From JBCBSZ01 sp039185015 (GTDB lineage: Bacteria > Actinomycetota > Acidimicrobiia > Acidimicrobiales > Poriferisodalaceae): a DNA stretch of 64,000 nt. Under the pieces are notes generated by a model. It made no database searches and was not told the DNA's origin. It was given only the letters and a program-made list of their open reading frames with translations. This document shows, in pieces, positions 7,369 to 15,093 of this stretch. Position numbers and translations under genes: made by a program. The stretch lies in the NCBI GenBank assembly GCA_039185015.1, contig JBCDAU010000015.1, positions 1-64,000 of the forward strand, in the 5' to 3' direction. Position 1 is the first letter of the stretch; each line of letters begins with the position of its first letter.

Positions 7369-9536
7369 GATCGCCGACCCGTCCACGGCCGATCGGCGGC
7401 CCACTCCCTGATCGCCTTGACGGTGTCGCGGTAGCCGACCTCGGCCCCGTCACGGACCCGCTCGAAGTCGAGCAGTCCGATCCCGGAGACGTGCACCGGC
7501 AACAGGAGATCGACGAGCCCGTCGCTGAGCATCGCCTGCTGCCGCTGCGCCGAACCGACCAACATGCTTCGGACCATGACCCCGGTCGCATCCGGGAGGC
7601 GCTGGCCCCAGGGCGTGAGCGCACCGACCGCCGCGCGGAACCCGGACACCGACCGCCCGAAGTCGGTCTTCGCTCTCGGCCCGTGCGGCGGGGCGACGTC
7701 GACGGCGACGATGGTGCCGATCGTGCGGTCGTGGGCCATCTCACCGATCGGCAGGTTGTCCAGCACGCCGCCGTCGACGAGCAGATCGCCGTCGTGGGGC
7801 ACCGGCGGGAGCACGCCGGGGATCGACACGCTCGCTCGCACCGCGAGCGACGACGAGCCGCGGCGGTGGACCATCTGCTGCGCGGTCGTGAGGTTGGTCG
7901 ACACGCAGAAGAACGGCAGCCAGAGGTCCTCGATGTCCCAGTCGCCGAGGCGGGAGTCGATCGCCTTCGTGATCCGCTCGCCCTTCAGCAGCGACACGAC
8001 CGGCACGGTGAAGTCGAGGAGCCGATGGAACAGACCCTCGGCGACGTCGACGAGCTCGGCCTGCGGCGTGCCCTGGGCAATGCCGGCACCGAGTGGCGCT
8101 CCGATCGAGGCGCCCCCGACGGCGTCGATCGGGACGCCGGCCTCGAGCAGCGCACGGTGCGCGCCGAGGTGGGCGAAGCCGCGGGCACCGCCGCCGCTCA
8201 TCAGCAACCCGACGCCGCGTCCGATCGCGAGCCGGGCGAGTCGGGCCGCATCGCCGTCGTCGCCGTGGCGGACGTGGACGATCTCGTCGACGTCGAGCCC
8301 GTCGAGGAGCGCTGCGGTGTTCCGGGGCCGATCCGTGGTCGGAGGGTGCACGACGGCGACCATCCGAGCGACCTGACGTCTCGGGATCGACTCGAGCAGG
8401 GCAGCCAGCAGCTCGCGCTCCTCCGGTGACGGCCGGGGGGCGGTGAGGACGACGACCCGGTCGGCGTGTCCGAGGATCCGCTGGGTCCACGGCGTCAGCG
8501 TGTCGTCGGAGCGGAGCACGACCCGGTCGTGGCGTCGTTCGGCGCCGTGCAGCAGCTCCTCGAGTCGCGGGACGCCGACGTGGTCGCCCTCGGCCTGTGC
8601 GAGGCCGCGCCGACCGAGCAGCTCGTCGACCCCGTCGCTCGTGAGCAGGTCCACCGAGCCGTGCTCGCCGATCTCGGAGATGACCCGGTCGATGAGGTTC
8701 CGGTCGATCGGTCGAGTCGAGGCGAGCACGAGCGACGCCGCACGATCGGCGAGGCGAGGTGGGGCGGTGGCGCGGTCCACGACCGTCCGTGCGATGCCGA
8801 TGATCGCCGCCGGGTGCTCTGCCGCAACCGCCTCGAACGTGTCACGGGACAGCCCGGCGAGGGTCGTCTCGCGCACCGCCGTGACGGTGGCGATCCGCTG
8901 CGACGAGCCGAACAGCTCCAGCTCGCCGACCACGTCGCCCCGGCCGAGCTCGCCGAGCGCGCGCGCCGCACCGTCGTGGCCCGTGTCCGTCACGACGAGC
9001 CGACCGCTGACGACGAGGTAGGCGCCGTCGGACGGGTCGCCCTCGTGGCACAGCACCTCGCCTGCTGCGAGCCGACGCCACTCGACTCGGTCGAGCAGCT
9101 CACCGACGGCCGGTGCGTCGGGATCACCGATCAGCGTCGCTGCGAGCTCAGCGACGGTGCCCCGGTCGAGGCGGCGACGGACGCCCGCAGCGAGATCAGC
9201 GGCGATTCCCGGATGCTCGTCGAGCCAGCCGAGGAGCTTGTCGCCGTCGATCGCCGAGAGCGTGACGTCTCCCCGGGCGCGGACGGTCGCGGTGCGCGTG
9301 CCGCCGGCGACGGCGGTGACATCGCCGATCAGCTCACCGACGCCGAGCTCGGCGACGGTCACCTCCCCGGCGGGCGTCGAACGGGTCGCGAGGGCGGTCC
9401 CGTCGGTCACGACGTAGACGGCGCGAGCGGTGTCGCCCTCGATGAACAGCGACTCGCCGTCGCTGAGCGTCACCGGCTGTCCGAGCGACGCGAGCTGACC
9501 GGTCACGCTCCATCCGATCCGCCGGTCGCTCTCCAC
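7365..9536 (-). CDS. Patatin-like phospholipase with two cyclic-nucleotide-binding domains (NTE type)
   Basis: 723 aa, GTG start with a good GGGAGAGG ribosome site. Two cNMP-binding domains (about 12-125 and 140-255): the second keeps the cassette GELELF...QRIATV, the first has Asp for the cassette Glu (IGDVTAVAGGTRTATV). A linker of about 180 residues follows, then a patatin domain: GGGARG (448-453) oxyanion loop, GASIG with Ser477, and DGG with Asp588, i.e. a complete Ser/Asp dyad. The family hydrolyses lysophospholipids or phospholipids at the membrane (neuropathy target esterase, M. tuberculosis Rv2565-like as I recall). It is the first gene of a four-gene overlapping operon and is divergent, across 165 bp, from a nucleotide cyclase gene that could make its ligand. 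Confidence 0.93.
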   Translation of the reverse strand: MESDRRIGWSVTGQLASLGQPVTLSDGESLFIEGDTARAVYVVTDGTALATRSTPAGEVTVAELGVGELIGDVTAVAGGTRTATVRARGDVTLSAIDGDKLLGWLDEHPGIAADLAAGVRRRLDRGTVAELAATLIGDPDAPAVGELLDRVEWRRLAAGEVLCHEGDPSDGAYLVVSGRLVVTDTGHDGAARALGELGRGDVVGELELFGSSQRIATVTAVRETTLAGLSRDTFEAVAAEHPAAIIGIARTVVDRATAPPRLADRAASLVLASTRPIDRNLIDRVISEIGEHGSVDLLTSDGVDELLGRRGLAQAEGDHVGVPRLEELLHGAERRHDRVVLRSDDTLTPWTQRILGHADRVVVLTAPRPSPEERELLAALLESIPRRQVARMVAVVHPPTTDRPRNTAALLDGLDVDEIVHVRHGDDGDAARLARLAIGRGVGLLMSGGGARGFAHLGAHRALLEAGVPIDAVGGASIGAPLGAGIAQGTPQAELVDVAEGLFHRLLDFTVPVVSLLKGERITKAIDSRLGDWDIEDLWLPFFCVSTNLTTAQQMVHRRGSSSLAVRASVSIPGVLPPVPHDGDLLVDGGVLDNLPIGEMAHDRTIGTIVAVDVAPPHGPRAKTDFGRSVSGFRAAVGALTPWGQRLPDATGVMVRSMLVGSAQRQQAMLSDGLVDLLLPVHVSGIGLLDFERVRDGAEVGYRDTVKAIREWAADRPWTGRRS

Positions 9537-9688
9537 CGCCCGCTCTCCCCTGGTCGCGCCGCCGAACCTAGTCGGCACCCCGGCGACGGTGCTCGGGCCC
9601 GGCGCCGCCAGTGGCGGTCCGTGCGCTGGACCCGCTCGCGCCGAGTCGATCGACGTGAGAGCCCCGACGGTCGCGCAGATCAGGGCAC

Positions 9689-9694
9689 TAGCCT
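9689..9694 (+). promoter_or_regulatory. -10 box (TAGCCT) of a leaderless promoter for the cyclase gene
   Basis: TAGCCT lies 7 nt before the GTG of the cyclase gene and no Shine-Dalgarno precedes that GTG, so transcription should begin at or next to the start codon. The 165-bp spacer also holds the divergent promoter of the patatin operon. Confidence 0.5.
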
Positions 9695-9701
9695 CGGCGC
9701 C

Positions 9702-10613
9702 GTGTCGGAAGGAGAGGCGCCCGTCGTCGTCGTGCGACAGCCGGGTCGACGGCCCATCCACCTGGCGCTCATCGCCCCCATCGAGCTCGGTCGCGACTGC
9801 GACGGCCTGCTCTTGATCGATGCCCAGACGTCCCGTCGACACCTGGAGCTCGCCCCGACCCAGGCCGGCGTTCTCGCCACTGACCTGGGTTCGACGAACG
9901 GCACGTTCAACGCCGGGATCCGGCTGACCGCACCTGTCGTGCTGGAGGCGGGAACCCAGCTCCGCCTCGGCGACACGCTCGTCCAGCTCTACGACCCGAG
10001 CCCGCCGCCGAGCACGGGCGAGTTCGATCCGCGGGCGACCTCCATCGACCTCGTCGTCGCCGCTGCGGGCCGCGACCGACCCGACCTCGTCTCGCTTGGC
10101 GGGGACAGCGGCACCGTCACGATCGTCTTCTCCGACATCGAGTCCTCGACCGCGCTCGCCGTCGCCCATGGCGACAACGAGTGGTTCGACATCCTCGCCG
10201 AGCACGACCGCCTCGTGAACCGGGAGGTCGCTGACCACGGCGGCACGATCGTCAAGCACCAGGGCGACGGGTTCATGCTCACCTTCCCGAGCGCCCGCCG
10301 GGCCGTGCTCTGCATGATGGCCATCCAGCGCGACCTCGCCGACTGGGCCGCGCGGGAGCCCGACCGTGCCGTGCGGGTCCGCATGGGCGCCCACACCGGC
10401 GAGGCGATCGACGAGGGTGGCGATCTGTTCGGCCGCCACGTCATCCTCGCCGCCCGCATCGGCAACGAGGCCGAGGGTGGCCAGATCCTCGTGTCCTCGA
10501 TGGTCCACGACCTGATCGCCTCCCGTGGCGACATCGCCCTCGGGCCGGGCGTCGCCGTCGAGCTGAAGGGCCTCGACGGTGCCCATCACGTGCACGCCGT
10601 CGCCTGGGCCTGA
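9702..10613 (+). CDS. FHA domain-class III adenylate/guanylate cyclase
   Basis: 303 aa, leaderless GTG. An N-terminal FHA domain (about 10-95; RDCDGLLLIDAQTSRRHLEL, DLGSTNGTF) binds phosphothreonine. The catalytic domain spans about 140-303. Metal-binding Asp residues are present in FSDIESST and GDGFM, and the substrate Lys in IVKHQGDGF. In the transition-state motif, normally VN.AAR, the Asn is replaced by Ile (HVILAARI) while the Arg remains, so catalysis may be weak or altered. The FHA domain would couple it to Ser/Thr kinases such as the one encoded at 1786-3798. The gene is divergent from the operon with three cNMP-binding domains, an obvious possible target. Confidence 0.9.
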   Translation: MSEGEAPVVVVRQPGRRPIHLALIAPIELGRDCDGLLLIDAQTSRRHLELAPTQAGVLATDLGSTNGTFNAGIRLTAPVVLEAGTQLRLGDTLVQLYDPSPPPSTGEFDPRATSIDLVVAAAGRDRPDLVSLGGDSGTVTIVFSDIESSTALAVAHGDNEWFDILAEHDRLVNREVADHGGTIVKHQGDGFMLTFPSARRAVLCMMAIQRDLADWAAREPDRAVRVRMGAHTGEAIDEGGDLFGRHVILAARIGNEAEGGQILVSSMVHDLIASRGDIALGPGVAVELKGLDGAHHVHAVAWA

Positions 10614-10631
10614 GTCGCGGCCCAGTGGCGG

Positions 10632-10643
10632 CCCATCGATGGG
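10632..10643. other. Perfect 12-bp palindrome CCCATCGATGGG
   Basis: Lies 16 bp after the cyclase stop and about 25 bp before the PFK start. Could be an operator for the PFK promoter or the base of a short hairpin. Function not established. Confidence 0.25.
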
Positions 10644-10654
10644 GGCATGACGCA

Positions 10655-10660
10655 TACGCT
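10655..10660 (+). promoter_or_regulatory. -10 box (TACGCT) of a leaderless promoter for PFK
   Basis: TACGCT is 8 nt before the ATG at 10669 and there is no purine-rich ribosome site in between, matching the leaderless pattern seen repeatedly in this window. Confidence 0.45.
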
Positions 10661-10668
10661 CGTCGGCC

Positions 10669-11817
10669 ATGCGCGTCGCGATCCTGACCGGCGGCGGTGA
10701 CGTCCCCGGCCTCAACCCCTGCATCAAGGCGGCCGTCAACCGCGTCGTCGACTCCGGCAACGAGATCATCGGCATCCGTCGCGGGTGGGGCGGGCTGCTC
10801 GCCTGCGATCCCGACGACCCGGCATCGATCGAGGCGAACACGATGCCGCTCGACGCCGCTCGCGTCCGGACCGTCGATCGGAGCGGCGGCACGTTCCTCC
10901 ACTCCTCACGCACCAACCCGGGCCGGGTGAAGACCTCCGAGGTGCCCGACTTCCTCTCCGACCAGGCCGAGGGCGACGGACCTCACGACCTCACCCACCA
11001 CGTCCTGAGGGTGCTCGAGACGCTCGGCGTCGATGCGCTGCTCCCGATCGGCGGCGACGACACGCTCTCCTACGGCCTGCGCATGCACACCGAGGGCGTG
11101 CCGGTCATCGCCATCCCGAAGACGATGGACAACGACGTCCACGGCACGGACTACTGCATCGGCTTCTCGACCGCGATCAGTCGCGGCGTCGAGTTCATCC
11201 ACAACCTCCGCACGAGCACCGGTTCACACGAACGCATCGCCGTGGTCGAGCTCTTCGGCCGGTACTCCGGCGAGACGTCGCTCGTCACCGCCTATCTGGC
11301 CGGTGTCGATCGGGCGCTGATCTCCGAGGTGCCGTTCGACATCGAGCGGCTGGCCGGCTTCCTCGTCCAGGACAAGGCCGCCAACCCGTCGAACTACGCG
11401 ATGGTCACCGTCTCCGAGGGAGCGACCATCGAAGGCGGTGACCTCCACCTCACCGGTGAGGCCGACGCCTACGGCCATCGCAAGCTGGGGGGCATCGGCC
11501 GCACGACCGGCGAGCTCCTCAAGGAGGCGACCGGGGAGGGCATCATCTTGCAGGAGGTCGCCTACCTGATGCGTTCGGGGCGGCCGGACTCGCTCGATCT
11601 GATGGTCGCCACGAACTACGCCGTCATGGCTGCCGACCTCGCCATGGAGGGCTCGTCGGGCCGGATGGTGGCCCTCCGCTCCGGGACCTACACCAACGTC
11701 CCCATCTCGGTGACGGGCGAGGGTGTCAAGCGGGTCGACGTCGACGAGCTGTACGACGCGCCCAACTACCGGCCGAAGGTGCGTCACGTCGGCGGCAAGC
11801 CGATGTTCCTCTACTAG
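10669..11817 (+). CDS. pfp: 6-phosphofructokinase, pyrophosphate-dependent type
   Basis: 382 aa. Phosphorylates fructose 6-phosphate in glycolysis. N-terminal TGGGDVPGLN phosphate loop; GGDD at 128-131 (D131 where ATP enzymes have Gly) and PKTMDND with K151 (Gly in the ATP-type E. coli enzyme). The Asp/Lys pair is the accepted marker of PPi as phosphoryl donor, so the reaction is probably reversible and could serve gluconeogenesis too. Catalytic region TMDND and the substrate motif RYSGETS are intact. Monocistronic by spacing; start chosen by N-terminal homology and the upstream -10 box. Confidence 0.88.
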   Translation: MRVAILTGGGDVPGLNPCIKAAVNRVVDSGNEIIGIRRGWGGLLACDPDDPASIEANTMPLDAARVRTVDRSGGTFLHSSRTNPGRVKTSEVPDFLSDQAEGDGPHDLTHHVLRVLETLGVDALLPIGGDDTLSYGLRMHTEGVPVIAIPKTMDNDVHGTDYCIGFSTAISRGVEFIHNLRTSTGSHERIAVVELFGRYSGETSLVTAYLAGVDRALISEVPFDIERLAGFLVQDKAANPSNYAMVTVSEGATIEGGDLHLTGEADAYGHRKLGGIGRTTGELLKEATGEGIILQEVAYLMRSGRPDSLDLMVATNYAVMAADLAMEGSSGRMVALRSGTYTNVPISVTGEGVKRVDVDELYDAPNYRPKVRHVGGKPMFLY

Positions 11818-11900
11818 CGCGAGCAGCGGTCAGCACCCAGATCCCCGAGACCGATGGGTCTACGCTCGGTGGGGCGCGGGCGACGGGGAGGGTGAGCCTC

Positions 11901-12089
11901 GTGTTCTTCAACGACATGTACTGCCGGATCCGGTATCGGGTCGACGATCCGCTGCGGTATCTCCACGTTCCCCGGCGCCATCGCGTCGATGTCGACGAAC
12001 CGACCGAGGAGCCGGCCCACGACGATCAGGTCATCGACCTGGTCGACGTCGAGCTCGGCGAGATCGTGCCGGAGCCCGATCTGGCATGA
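11901..12089 (+). CDS. Small hypothetical protein coupled to the hydrolase gene
   Basis: 62 aa from GTG at 11901, which has a GGGGAGG ribosome site about 9 nt upstream (an alternative GTG at 11892 sits too close to it). The first half is basic (YCRIRYRVDDPLRYLHVPRRHRV), the second acidic (DEPTEEPAHDD...LVDVELGEIV). No family recognised. Its TGA overlaps the ATG of the next gene (ATGA), which supports it being translated and functionally tied to the peptidoglycan-hydrolase-like protein. Confidence 0.55.
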   Translation: MFFNDMYCRIRYRVDDPLRYLHVPRRHRVDVDEPTEEPAHDDQVIDLVDVELGEIVPEPDLA

Positions 12090-13012
12090 GCGGCTACAGC
12101 TTCGCCTCGTACCAACGGGCCACCGACCCGACCAGTGGGCCGACCTCCGGCGCCCGTGCGCTCATGGCCTACACCCTGTCCCGGTGGCCGTACGCCCGCT
12201 CGATGGGCATCTACAACGTTCGCAACACCCGCGGCGGCGCATCGCTCTCCCACCACGCCGAGGGTCGTGCCCTCGACATCGGCATCCCGCAACCCGGGCG
12301 CGGCCGAGCCGATGCCCCCAAAGGGGATCGGATCGTCGAGGCACTCGGCCGACACGGCCGACGCCTCGGCATCGACCACCTCATCTGGAACCGCCGGATC
12401 TGGTCGACGCGCTCCCCCGGGGGTCGCAACTACACCGGGACGAACCCACACCACGACCACATCCACCTCGGCCTGACCCGCAGCGCTGCGGGGCGGCTCA
12501 ACCTGGCGACCCTGATCGAGGTGCTCGGACGGCCGACGCCCGGCACCCACGAGCACACCGACCCGGCCATGACCCACGAGGTCACCGCGTCCAGCCTGCG
12601 CATCCGATCCGTGGGCACCACGACGGCATCGATCCTCGGCGAGCTGCCGCATCGGACGCAGGTCGAGGTGCTGGACAGCGCGCCATCGAGCTCCGACGGC
12701 CACGAGTGGGTCCAGGTACGAGCCGACGTGCACGGCCGCGAGCTGAGCGGTTGGGTGGCATCCGAGTTCCTCGAGGCGCTCCAGCCGCCGTCGCCGACGC
12801 ACCGGGTCCGGGCGACGAGCCTCCGGCTCCGGAGCGGGCCGACCACCGGCGCGGCCATCATCCTCGACCTCACCGACGGCACGCCCGTCGTGCTGCTCGA
12901 CGACGACGCCCGCGAGGCCGACGGCCACCAGTGGGTCCGCGTCCGAGCTCGGATCGACGAGCGCGACGAGACCGGCTGGGTCGCCCAGAGCTACCTCGGT
13001 CCCATCGGCTGA
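12086..13012 (+). CDS. VldE/M15-like metallopeptidase domain with two SH3b domains
   Basis: 308 aa. N-terminal domain (about 1-150) with the zinc-type motif SHHAEGRALDIG (H57, D64) and PHHDHIHLGL (H122-H127), as in actinobacterial cell-wall hydrolases of the ARB_07466/VldE and M15/VanY relatives. Two bacterial SH3 domains follow (about 165-230 and 240-308; ASSLRIRS...GWVASEFL and ATSLRLRSG...GWVAQSYL) that normally bind peptidoglycan. There is no signal peptide, so export would need lysis, another route or a wrong start; the ATGA overlap with the small gene upstream favours this start. An endolysin-like or intracellular role is possible. Confidence 0.75.
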   Translation: MSGYSFASYQRATDPTSGPTSGARALMAYTLSRWPYARSMGIYNVRNTRGGASLSHHAEGRALDIGIPQPGRGRADAPKGDRIVEALGRHGRRLGIDHLIWNRRIWSTRSPGGRNYTGTNPHHDHIHLGLTRSAAGRLNLATLIEVLGRPTPGTHEHTDPAMTHEVTASSLRIRSVGTTTASILGELPHRTQVEVLDSAPSSSDGHEWVQVRADVHGRELSGWVASEFLEALQPPSPTHRVRATSLRLRSGPTTGAAIILDLTDGTPVVLLDDDAREADGHQWVRVRARIDERDETGWVAQSYLGPIG

Positions 13013-13043
13013 TCTCGCATCGCTGCCCACGCCGACCGCCGAG

Positions 13044-13049
13044 TAGCGT
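13044..13049 (+). promoter_or_regulatory. -10 box (TAGCGT) of a leaderless promoter for tadA
   Basis: TAGCGT with 7 nt to the ATG at 13057 and no Shine-Dalgarno. Confidence 0.45.
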
Positions 13050-13056
13050 GCCGCCG

Positions 13057-13503
13057 ATGACCGACGAGGAGCTGATGCGGATCGCGCTCGACGAGGCGCG
13101 TACGGCTCCGACCCACGGCGACGTGCCGATCGGCGCGGTCGTCGTCCGCGACGGCGAGATCCTGTCGATGGCCCACAACCGTCGGGAGGTCGATGGCGAC
13201 CCGACCGGTCACGCCGAGATCCTCGCCATGCGGGAGGCCGCCACCGCTCTCCGGACGTGGCGCCTCGACGGCTGCACCGTCGTGGTCACCCTCGAACCGT
13301 GCCTGATGTGCGCGGGAGCGATGGTCAACTCACGGGTCGAGCGGGTGGTCTTCGCCGCCGCCGATCCGAAGGCCGGGGCAGCAGGCAGCCTCTACAACGT
13401 GCTCGACGACCCACGGCTGAACCACCGGGTCGGGGTGACCCACGGCGTGCTCGCCGACGAGGCCGCCGAGATGCTGGTCGGCTTCTTCGCCGCCCTGCGG
13501 TAG
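13057..13503 (+). CDS. tadA: tRNA-specific adenosine deaminase TadA
   Basis: 148 aa. Converts A34 to inosine in tRNA-Arg(ACG), essential for reading CGN codons. Cytidine deaminase fold with the full zinc and proton-shuttle set: H52-A-E54 and P81-C82-x-x-C85. GDVPIGAVVV and the C-terminal region (AGSLYNVLDDPRLNHRV) are typical of TadA and not of free-base deaminases. Length normal. It ends one base before the stop of the convergent PPOX gene. A tRNA-Ser gene lies 510 bp downstream. Confidence 0.95.
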   Translation: MTDEELMRIALDEARTAPTHGDVPIGAVVVRDGEILSMAHNRREVDGDPTGHAEILAMREAATALRTWRLDGCTVVVTLEPCLMCAGAMVNSRVERVVFAAADPKAGAAGSLYNVLDDPRLNHRVGVTHGVLADEAAEMLVGFFAALR

Positions 13504-13504
13504 C

Positions 13505-13933
13505 TCAGGCCTTCCAGACCTCTCGACCGCCCATCCCGTACTGGGCGAGGTAGAGCGCCCGCTCGGGCCGGACGGCCAGGAACCCGGTATCGGGGCTGTT
13601 CTCCGGCCCACCGGGGGCGAAGGCGTTCAGGTCGTAGTCGAACACCCCGTCCCACAACCGACGCTTGGTGTCGAGATCGTCGACGTACTCGGCGGTGCCC
13701 CAGACCTCCAGCCCATCACCGTTCTCGGTGACCTGCCAGTGCAGGGCGACGTTCGGGTTCGCCGCGACGTTGCGGACCTTCACCGAGTCCTTGCCGCACA
13801 TGGTCCACAGGATCTCGCCCTCCCAACACGGGTGAACGGGCACCACGTCCGGCTTGCCGTCGGCCCCCACCGTGGCGATGTGGGCCCACGGCGACAACCG
13901 GGTGCCGTGCGCCTTCACGTCCTCGAGCTCCAT
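13505..13933 (-). CDS. PPOX-class (flavin/F420) oxidoreductase-like protein
   Basis: 142 aa, ATG preceded by GGAGGGG. Split-barrel fold of the pyridoxamine-5'-phosphate oxidase superfamily: THIATVGADGKPDVVPVHP-type opening (here SPWAHIATVGADGKPDVVP), a central VRNVAANPNVALHWQ strand region and ERALYLAQYG near the C-terminus. Actinobacterial members often bind F420 or heme; the cofactor cannot be told here. Single gene, convergent with tadA. Confidence 0.85.
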   Translation of the reverse strand: MELEDVKAHGTRLSPWAHIATVGADGKPDVVPVHPCWEGEILWTMCGKDSVKVRNVAANPNVALHWQVTENGDGLEVWGTAEYVDDLDTKRRLWDGVFDYDLNAFAPGGPENSPDTGFLAVRPERALYLAQYGMGGREVWKA

Positions 13934-14013
13934 GACGTCCCCTCCTCGGAGTGACCAGCGCCGTGACGCTACTCCTTGCCCGATCGACGTCACCGACCGG
14001 TAACCTCATCGCC

Positions 14014-14100
14014 GGAAGGTTGCCAGAGCGGACGAATGGGGCGGCCTCGAAAGCCGTTGTGGCCTCCGGGTCACCGTGGGTTCGAATCCCACACCTTCCG
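14014..14100 (+). tRNA. tRNA-Ser (anticodon CGA)
   Basis: 87 nt cloverleaf: acceptor GGAAGGT/ACCTTCC with G discriminator, anticodon loop CTCGAAA giving CGA (reads UCG), long class II variable arm, and T-arm GTGGG-TTCGAAT-CCCAC. CCA is not encoded. Accessory DNA with toxin-antitoxin modules and T-arm-like repeats starts just downstream, as expected for an integration hotspot. Confidence 0.96.
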
Positions 14101-14253
14101 CGCCGGCGACCCGGCGGCCGTCCGGGCCGTCAGGTCGTCCTCCACCGCTCCGCCGGCGGGATTCACAGCGGAGACTCGGACGGGCCGGGCCGTGGCCTGG
14201 TGTCGTCGTTGGGCACGCCGAGGAACTCCCCGGGGAATCTACGGTCGAGGTCC

Positions 14254-14268
14254 GCTATCATCGATAGC
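14254..14268. promoter_or_regulatory. Inverted repeat operator GCTATC-ATC-GATAGC before the TA module
   Basis: A perfect 6-bp inverted repeat with a 3-bp centre, 20 bp before the antitoxin ATG; the TATCAT inside it could be a -10 box. RHH antitoxins bind such palindromes to autoregulate their operon. A GGGGAGG ribosome site follows before the ATG. The remaining 14101-14253 stretch shows nothing else I can name. Confidence 0.55.
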
Positions 14269-14288
14269 AGCGTTCGGGGAGGAGCCTC

Positions 14289-14513
14289 ATGGCCCAGCTC
14301 ATCGTGCGAAACCTGGATGACGACCTCGTCGCTCGCTTGAAGCGTTGGGCGGCCGAGCTGGGATGCTCAGCAGAGGAAGCTCACCGCGAGATTCTTCGCC
14401 GGGCGCTCCGCGACGACGATGCCTTTGCCCATCGCCTGAGGCAGATCCCCGACGTCGGCGAGGATCTCGACTTCGAACGCCAGCGCGACCTCCCCCGCGA
14501 CGTGGAGCTGTGA
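14289..14513 (+). CDS. RHH antitoxin (FitA/VapB type)
   Basis: 74 aa. Ribbon-helix-helix protein: AQLIVRNLDDDLVARLKRWA starts with the DNA-contacting strand and first helix, then AAELGCSAEEAHREILRRAL is the second helix (FitA family). The acidic C-terminal tail (DLDFERQRDLPRDVEL) should wrap the toxin. Its TGA is overlapped by the toxin GTG (GTGA). Neutralises the downstream PIN ribonuclease and probably represses the operon through the palindrome just upstream. Confidence 0.9.
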   Translation: MAQLIVRNLDDDLVARLKRWAAELGCSAEEAHREILRRALRDDDAFAHRLRQIPDVGEDLDFERQRDLPRDVEL

Positions 14514-14929
14514 CGGGCTACCTGCTCGACACCAACGTCGTCTCCGAGCTCCGCAAGCGCGAGCGGGCAGCGACGTCCGTCCTCACTTGGTTCGATGCCC
14601 ACACCTCCGCTGATCTCTGGCTCTCGGTGCTGACCATCGGTGAGCTACGACGCGGTGCCCTGCTGGTCGCACGACGCGACGCTGCCGCCGGCCAGGCCAT
14701 CGGGAGCTGGCTGGAGTCGGTCATCGCTGACTTCGGCGATCGACTCCTTCCCGTCTCGACTCCCATTGTCGAGCGCTGGGCACGGCTCAACGTCCCGGAC
14801 CCGGTGCCCGTCGTCGATGGACTCCTCGCCGCGACCGCGTTGGAACACGACCTCGCGCTCGTGACCCGCAACGCCCAGGACGTCGCGAGCACGGGCGCCG
14901 TTCTCGTGAACCCGTTCGAAGAGAGCTGA
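14510..14929 (+). CDS. vapC: PIN-domain toxin (VapC/FitB type)
   Basis: 139 aa from a GTG overlapping the antitoxin stop. Magnesium-dependent ribonuclease: acidic residues in LLDTNVVSEL (Asp), TIGELRRG (Glu), PVVDGLLAATA (Asp) and the ATALEHDLALVTRN segment are all present, so it looks active. The spacing is that of the FitB subgroup, matching its FitA-like antitoxin. Targets in the family are tRNA or rRNA sites. It lies about 400 bp from a tRNA-Ser gene. Confidence 0.92.
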   Translation: MTGYLLDTNVVSELRKRERAATSVLTWFDAHTSADLWLSVLTIGELRRGALLVARRDAAAGQAIGSWLESVIADFGDRLLPVSTPIVERWARLNVPDPVPVVDGLLAATALEHDLALVTRNAQDVASTGAVLVNPFEES

Positions 14930-15093
14930 CGGGGCCACGCAGCCAGTGGAGTCGACGCCCGTCGCCCCATCGAGCACCGATCAGCGTCCGACCATGCGAG
15001 GCGCCCATGAAGTGCCGATCTCGAGCGGGTCGTTCCGGCCAGCGCAAGCCGAAGCGATGCGCGCTCGTAGCGGTCCAGCTAGACAGGATCTCC

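Noticed and set aside
8466..9701. Upstream extension of the cyclase frame to 715 codons
   Set aside because: The first 412 codons lie antisense to the cNMP-patatin gene; the GTG at 9702 has a leaderless -10 box and begins the FHA domain.
7365..10613. Classical CBASS or Pycsar defence system
   Set aside because: No CD-NTase; the cyclase is an FHA-linked class III enzyme unlike compact PycC proteins, and the patatin/permease/ATPase trio occurs in mycobacteria as a general locus. Kept as a signalling island instead.
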